Shown here piece after piece: positions 58,348-64,000 of a stretch of DNA of 64,000 nt. This DNA comes from Oxytropis ochrocephala. Lineage: Eukaryota > Streptophyta > Magnoliopsida > Fabales > Fabaceae. Below the pieces are notes generated by a model. The model had not been told where the DNA came from. It made no database searches and worked only from the letters and a program-made list of their open reading frames with translations. The first letter of the stretch is position 1; every line of letters begins with the position of its first letter. The position numbers and the translations under genes were made by a program. The stretch covers positions 54,843,217 to 54,907,216 of the forward strand of contig CM037088.1 in the NCBI GenBank assembly GCA_020916435.1, in the 5' to 3' direction.

Positions 58348-60630
58348 TATTATACCCCAATTTTGTCCGTATTCTTTTTCGACTTTAGTCGTTTATTTTA
58401 TTATTTGTTCTCAAGTCGCGCAATTGCGAGAATCATTAAAAAGGTGTCTCATTTACCAACCCAAGTCAATCTCAACTAACCTCTTCCAAATGCCGTTGTT
58501 TAAATTAAGAATGCGCGCGAATGATCGATCTTTTCGCACATTCTTTAATTGAATTTTCGTATTTGGGCCTAGTCGAACTTAATTGGGTTTATCCGAGTCG
58601 TTTCCTTGCAAATGGGTTTATTCGAGTTATTTTCTCGTAATTTGGCTCATCATGCGGACTTTTTTTCTATTTTTATTATTTTGTCCTTATTTTGAGCACA
58701 TATATATATATATATATATATAGTCCAAAAATATCAAAAAAAATCTATTTAATTTTATTTACATTTTAAAAAGTGTCTAATTGTCCAAAATGTCCAAAAA
58801 TACAAAAAATGATAATATTAAAAATACAATGAATCTCTGGGGTCTGTTCTTGCTCTCCAAGACTGCTCAGCAAGCCCACATTATCAGATCTTCAAAAGCC
58901 CGGTCAAACAGCAATTAATGCTAAAACCTAATTTCTACCTATAAATAAACGGTTAGCCTAGGGTCTAAAACACACAAAAACCAAGGCAGAAAACTACTGC
59001 TAAAATCACCCAAAAATAGGATTAGAGTTTCACATCGAAACCCTAATCCAGTAAACGCGGTTCTGAGGTTTCTAAGATCTAAAGAAAGAAGTCAGATCAA
59101 GCGATCCTGATCAAGGAGAATCAACGAGAATGAGAGCGTAACGAGAGCATAAGCGAAGGCCGAGTCGAGTTGGTCTTGTATCATTAGATTTATATTGCTA
59201 CTCTTTGTTTTCATTATTATTTCTTGTTGGTCTTGTATCATTAGATTTATATTGCGTAGCGTTTTATATTCCTTTTATTAGAAACAGAAAGATGCATCTG
59301 TTTTCATATGAATTTAGACTAATTAGAAGCATATATATATATATATAATATGTATATTTTTAACCCTATGAAATACTAGAAAGCATGCTGTATACTTGTA
59401 GAGAGAGGATGACATTAACAAAGATAAGACATAAAAGCATAAAATAAAGTTGTGCAGTGCAAGTATTTGAGAATGGAGAGGAGGAAAGATCGATTTTATA
59501 GGTTTTTTTAGTTTAGGTTTGGGCCTCAAGTAGTGTCCTTTTGCTTTGTTTTTTTTATATTCAGAACACTATTCGCACCCCTCCTGTTCATGCGCGCGCC
59601 CCTCCCTCACTTAAGCCCGATTTTGCACACTGGGCTCCGTATCTTGAACCGGGCTTTCTTTTACACCTCCTATTAATTATACAATCCCTCGCGACTAATA
59701 AAACCTCAATTTACAATGTTCACCCCCTGTTTTTTCTTTTTAATTCTTTTCTAACCCAAACATAAATAATTTTTCTCGCGAAATTAATTAAACGGCTAAG
59801 TCGGTTGTACAACCGGGTTAGTCGTTATTTTAGGGCCAATGAGCTGTACAGTTCAGTAACCCTGAAAACTTAATAAATACGAATAAACTATTTTTCCTAA
59901 ATAAACGGCTAAGTCGGTTGTACAACCTGGTTAGTCATCATTTCAGGACCAATGAGCTGTACAGTTCAGTAATCCTACAAAAAAAACTTAATAAAATATA
60001 AATAAATATATTTTTCCTAAAAAATAGGGGACTAAGTCGGTTGTACAACCGGGTTAGTCAGCGTTCTAGAACTAATGAGCTGTACAGTTCAGGAGTTCTA
60101 GAATACCTATTCTAAAACTAACCCACCTCACACCAAACCGATTTCTTTCAAACACTCAAAAACCATTTTCAAAGAGTAGGGGACTAAGCTGGTTGTACAA
60201 TCGGGTTAGTCAGCGTCCTAGGAATCAGTGAGCTGTACAGATCAAGGAATCCTAGGACCCCTACATTAAAAGACACCAACCAACAAACCTTTTTCAGGAA
60301 GAACTACGTAGCTTTGATTCCTCCATTGCATCCGGAGGTACGTAGGAGCGAGACTCAACTCTTGTCAAGCACTAAAAAACAAAAATCTAAATAAGTCATT
60401 TTCTTTACAAATAAAAGGGTAACAATTAAATAAATCTTAAATTAATTAGACAATAGGATGTCGTGGGGTGCTAATACCTCCCCACACATAACTGACTCCC
60501 GAACCACAACAACAACGCCTTATCTTAAAACCTAAAGGGATTTTTCGAATTTGCCCTTAAACTAAAATTTGGTGGCGGCTTCCTTAAGAACCTTTCGAAG
60601 AATCCTTTCCCGGATTTTTCGGTCGCTAAA
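58348..60630 (+). mobile_element. 3' LTR of the Ogre-like element
   Basis: A 2283-bp LTR, TATTATACCCC … GGTCGCTAAA. Both terminal dinucleotides have changed relative to the 5' LTR (TG to TA, CA to AA). Length differs mainly by shorter (AT)n runs (58699-58722, 59331-59349) and one fewer 53-bp unit. Confidence 0.9.
58940..58947 (+). promoter_or_regulatory. TATA box in Ogre-like 3' LTR
   Basis: TATAAATA, the equivalent of 52213-52220. Confidence 0.5.
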
Positions 60631-60954
60631 CTTGCAGATGTTGACGTTGATGGAGCCGAAGAGTGATTCTGCTCTCGGAGTTATCCTTGATTAGGACTAG
60701 CTAGTTTATGTTTGAAAGTTTTTCGATCGATGTACTGTAGAGGTCACTCACGAGCAGTTGTGATATCGTGGATTTGAATCGCTATTTGCTTAATTAGATG
60801 CTGATACATTTACTTTGATTTTTCTTTCACAAGTTTGTGAACGTGATATCTCTATCCCGTTAATTTTAAAGTTTTATTTTGGACAAAACTTGGTTTCTAG
60901 TTGTTTGTATTTTCTTATTTAATGCCATGATGGGGTAGAGGGTGTCACATTTAG

Positions 60955-60966
60955 TGGTATCAGAGC
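60955..60966 (+). other. Primer binding site of the gypsy element (tRNA-iMet)
   Basis: TGGTATCAGAGC, a perfect match to the plant tRNA-iMet primer consensus, after LTR end CACA and a TTTAG spacer. It fixes the plus orientation of the element. Confidence 0.92.
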
Positions 60967-61116
60967 AGTTCGGTTCTAAGCAGGCTTTTGAGTGAGTTTG
61001 AGTCGCTATGTTTCCTTGTGTACTCTGGTAAAATTGTTTAATTTCTAGATGATGATATGAGGTTATAATTATCATATAACACTAACTCTAGTTTCTGCTA
61101 TGTCTTGAAGGGAAGA

Positions 61117-61700
61117 ATGGCGTACCAAAGTAATCACGGTGTCATTGAGGCTTTAGGCCGTGTTGCTGAAGCAATGGAGCGTAACCAAAACCGTCAAGAG
61201 GGTAACCAAGGAGCTAGAGCCATGGCTGATTTTCAGAAGAATAACCCTCCCAAATTCTCTGGCGGAACTGACCTCAAATGAGCCCAACAATGGATTCGGG
61301 GAATGGAGAAGATTTTCAGAATGATGGCTTGTGTTGACAACCAGAGGGTGGCATTTGCTACTTTTAAGCTGACTGATGAAGCTGAGAACTGGTGGGAGAA
61401 TACCAGTCGTCGCTTGGAAAATAATGGGACTGAAGTTACTTGGAACTTATTCAGGGACAGATTCTTGGAGAAGTACTTTCCGGTTAAATGCGTGATGACA
61501 AGAAGGAGGCTGAGTTTTTGGCTTTAACTCAGGGAACCATGATTGTTGATCAATATGCTGACAAGTTTCAAGACCTGTCTCGCTACTACCCTGCATATTA
61601 GACTGCTACTAGTGATCGTTCTAAGTGTGTGAAATTCAAGAATGGAGTGAGGCCTGAACTCAAGCAAGGAATAGCGATCTTTGAAATGAATGACTATGGC
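61117..61700 (+). pseudogene. Gypsy gag capsid region (stops and frameshift)
   Basis: Starts ATG at 61117 (MAYQSNHGVIEALGRVAEAM), 150 bp after the primer site. It contains the conserved NPPKFSGGTDL, AQQWIRGMEKIF, FATFKLTDEAENWW and FRDRFLEKYFP motifs of the retrotransposon gag domain. Faults: TGA at 61278-61280 in FSGGTDLK-stop-AQQW, a one-base frameshift near 61487 after EKYFP, and TAG near 61600 after SRYYPAY. The reading then continues as RSKCVKFKNGVRPELKQGIA into the nucleocapsid part. Confidence 0.9.
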
Positions 61701-62774
61701 AATCTTGTCCAGAAGGCTAAGGAGTATGAAGATGCATACAATGAGAGAGTTGTTTCTTTCCGAAACACTAAAGGGAACCAAACTTTTACCCAAGGAAAGG
61801 GGAAACAGGCTTTAGCACCAACAGGCAAAGATTTCAAGCAATGCAACAACAAAAAGTTTGGTACATCGACAGGCAGACCAGTTGGAGGAAACCCATGGAG
61901 AAATAATCAGATTCGGTGTGGTAAGTGTGGCAAGGACCATTATAATCATGAGTATAAGGAGACTGATGTCATTTGCTTTAAGTTCCAAAAACCTGGGCAT
62001 ATCAGTAGTAACTGTGATGTGGTGAAGACTGGACCAACATATGGGAACAAGAATCAGAAGCCTCAAGCTAACAGAATGATGTCAACAGGAAGGGTGTTTG
62101 CCCTCACTGGAACAGAAGCAGCTGAATCAGAAAATCTCATACAAGGTACTTGCTTTATACAAGGAATTCCTTTAGTGGTATTGTATGATTCTAGTGCGAC
62201 GCACTCTTTCATCTCTAATGATTGTGTGAAAATGTTACAACTTCCTGTATCTCGTTTGGCCTTTGATTTGTATGTGGATATCCCCTCCCATGAACCTATT
62301 GTCACCTCTGATGTGTGTAAGGAATGCACTCTTACAATTGAAGATAGGAATTTTATATTAAACCAAGTGTGTTTACCCCTCCGGGGCATAAATGTTATCT
62401 TGGGTATGGATTGGTTGACCGCCAATCATGTTCTCTTGAATTGTTTTGATAAGACTATAGTGTTTGAAGAGGTTGAGCCTAGTGATCCAAGAGTGGTGAC
62501 TGCTAAAAGAATTCGATCATCTTTAAAAGGTGAAACACAAGTGTATATGATGTTATGTTCCATGTCAACAGAGACGAAGCTAGAAGTGAAGGATGTACCA
62601 ATTGCATGTGAGTTTTCAGAAGTCTTCGCAGAGGTGAATACCCTACCACCTGAGCGAGATGTAAGCTTTGCAATTGACCTTGTTCTTGGTACAGGCCCGA
62701 TCTCGATGGCACCGTACAGGATGTCTCCATTAGAGTTGAAAGAACTAAAAAAAAATAGTTGGAAGAAATGCTAG
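61629..62774 (+). pseudogene. Gypsy nucleocapsid and protease (frameshifted before RT)
   Basis: One open frame of 381 residues: end of capsid, a basic linker, a CCHC region with CGKCGKDHYNH and CFKFQKPGHISSNC, and an aspartic protease around 62170-62460 (LYDSSATHSFISNDCV, later INVILGMDWL). Two key positions are altered: the second CCHC zinc knuckle has Phe in place of Cys, and the protease D-S-G is D-S-S, which should abolish activity. The frame then runs through EVFAEVNTLPPERDVSFAID into the start of RT and breaks at a nine-A run (62749-62757), ending in a spurious tail. Confidence 0.9.
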
Positions 62775-63616
62775 AGAAGAAGTTCGTACAACCAAGTGTA
62801 TCCCCTTGGGGTGCGCCAGTTTTGTTAGTGAAGAAGAAGGACGGTTCTATGAGATTGTGTGTTGACTACCGACAACTTAACAAGGTTACTATTAAGAATC
62901 GCTATCCCTTGCCAAGGATAGATGACCTTATGGATCAATTAATAGGGACGTGTATCTTTTCCAAGATTGATTTGAGATCAGGATATCATCAAATAAGAGT
63001 GAAGAAGGAAGACGTCCCGAAGACTGCATTTAGGACGCGATACGGCCATTATGAATACTTGGTTATGCCCTTCGGTTTGACTAACGCGCCGACCGTCTTC
63101 ATGGATTATATGAACAAGATATTTCATTCGTACTTGGATAAGTTTGTAGTAGTGTTCATTGACGACATCTTGATATACTCCAAGACTCGGGAGGAGCACG
63201 AAGAGCACTTGAGAACTGTGTTACAGGTTTTGAAGGAGAAACAATTATATGCTAAGATGTCAAAGTGTGAGTTTTGGTTGGAAGAGGTAGGATTTCTTGG
63301 TCATGTGATTTCTAAGGGAGGTATAGCTGTAGACCCAACAAAAGTTGAAGCTGTGTTACATTGGGAAGCTCCTAAGACTGCAACTGAGATTAGAAGTTTC
63401 TTGGGATTAGCTGGTTATTATCGGAGATTCATCGAGGGATTTTCAAGGATAGCGTTACCGCTGACTCACCTTACTAAAAATGGGCAAGTATTTGTGTGGG
63501 ATGCCAAGTGTGAAGAAAGTTTCCAAGAATTAAAGAAGAGGTTGACTACGGCGCCGGTGTTGGTATTGCCTGATCCTCATGAGTCGTTTGTTGTTTATTG
63601 TGATGCTTCCAAGTAG
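62759..63616 (+). pseudogene. Gypsy reverse transcriptase, ending at a premature stop
   Basis: Reverse transcriptase of a chromovirus-like Ty3/gypsy element. Motifs in order: SPWGAPVLLVKKKDGSMRLC, DYRQLNKVTIKNRYPLPRID, FSKIDLRSGYHQIRV, FRTRYGHYEYLVMPFGLTNA, the catalytic FIDDILIYSK, CEFWLEEVGFLGHVIS and FLGLAGYYRRFIEGFS. All catalytic Asp residues are present. The conserved AP-(A/T)-F reads APTVF. The frame starts after the nine-A frameshift and ends at TAG 63614-63616 in CDASK-stop-GLGGVL. Confidence 0.95.
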
Positions 63617-64000
63617 GGACTAGGTGGTGTTTTAATGCGACATGGTAAGGTTGTGGTGTATGCTTCGCGACAATTGAAAGTACATGAACGAAATTATCCT
63701 ACCCATGATATGGAATTGGGAGCAGTGGTATTTGCTTTGAAAATCTGGAGACATTACTTGTATGGGGCTCGGTTTGAAGTTTTTAGTGATCATAAGAGTC
63801 TTGAGTATCTCTTCGATCAAAAGGAGTTGAACATGAGGCAGTGCAGGTGGATGGAGTTTATGAAAGATTATGAGTTTGAACTGAACTACCATTCGGGTAA
63901 AGCGAATGTGGTGGCTGATGCACTAAGCAAGAAGGCTTTGCACTGCTCAGCTATGATGGTTAAAGAGATGGAACTAATAGAAAAATTCAGAGACTTGAGC
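63617..64000 (+). pseudogene. Gypsy RNase H, running off the window
   Basis: Continues in the RT frame after the TAG: GLGGVLMRHGKVVVYASRQL, NYPTHDMELGAVVFALKIWR, the catalytic FSDHKSLEYL, MRQCRWMEFMKDYEFEL and the final ADALSKK. RNase H removes the RNA strand during cDNA synthesis. The catalytic residues are kept. Integrase and any chromodomain would lie to the right of the window. Confidence 0.93.

Larger units (their letters stand above)
51551..60630 (+). mobile_element. Complete non-autonomous Ogre-like (LARD-type) retroelement
   Basis: Two LTRs (51551-53994 and 58348-60630) flank 4353 bp that encode no gag or pol domain. A 5-bp duplication CTTGC sits at 51546-51550 and 60631-60635. The primer site TGGCGACTTCACTGGGGA (53997-54014) resembles the tRNA-Arg site of Ogre elements, and the leader (GTTTGTCTGTTTGCAG…TACCCGGACTCGAGC, 54158-54268) is of Ogre style. 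It lies inside the gypsy LTR, which it postdates. It must rely on proteins from an autonomous relative. Confidence 0.9.

Overview
This is plant nuclear DNA, AT-rich and almost entirely built of nested transposable elements. The clues are spliced reverse-transcribing elements with tRNA-iMet and tRNA-Arg primer sites, plant MITE families (hAT, PIF/Harbinger, CACTA, Mutator-like), a tRNA-derived SINE, a 5S-bearing TRIM long terminal repeat (LTR) and two decayed plant gene pieces. The Ogre-like LTRs (TGTYATACCCC start, primer site matching tRNA-Arg) suggest a eudicot, most probably a papilionoid legume; that assignment is inference. No intact host gene, no rRNA or tRNA gene and no CRISPR is visible.

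Layout. 1-7953: a minus-strand chain of Ty3/gypsy-type LTRs, each followed by a tRNA-iMet primer site, with a Cassandra-like LTR carrying a 5S rRNA-derived block at 2508-2909. 7954-14305: Tat-lineage gypsy element 1, with pol (RNase H, integrase) on the minus strand and a convergent, apparently spliced plus-strand gene; it is broken by a hAT MITE (itself holding a Tourist-like MITE) and a solo LTR with perfect 5-bp target duplication. 14306-16624: AT-rich repeats. 16625-19032: Ogre-like solo LTR. 19208-19429: LINE 3' fragment. 21067-23838: Athila-like remnant with a frameshifted env-like/ORF gene. 23839-30634: Tat element 2 (minus strand, 5' LTR, primer site, gag, protease; RT to integrase missing), with an Ogre-like LTR inside gag.

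30635-31150 holds a decayed GT47 exostosin-type glycosyltransferase fragment. 31230-31436 is a Tourist-like MITE. 31820-34378 is a long-armed Mutator-like element that swallowed an Athila-like solo LTR. 35037-35704 is a second long-inverted-repeat element, and 35898-36076 a SINE. 36370-38560 is a ~165-bp tandem array split by a CACTA element. 38719-39574 is a PHD-finger gene fragment cut by Copia element 1.

39575-45970: Copia element 1 (minus strand), interrupted by two solo LTRs of the TGATAACTC family in opposite orientation 46 bp apart. From 45971 to the window end: a plus-strand chromovirus-like gypsy element whose 5' LTR contains a 5'-truncated Copia element 2 (46390-49405) and a complete but coding-free Ogre-like element (51551-60630, TSD CTTGC). 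Its gag, protease, RT and RNase H (61117-64000) carry stops and frameshifts.

The elements do not cooperate as a pathway; the layout is an insertion history. The youngest-looking events are those with perfect duplications and intact ends (Ogre-like element, solo LTRs 9512-11935, 16625-19032 and 42227-43647, the hAT MITE, the CACTA element). Coding remnants of every element visible here are disabled.
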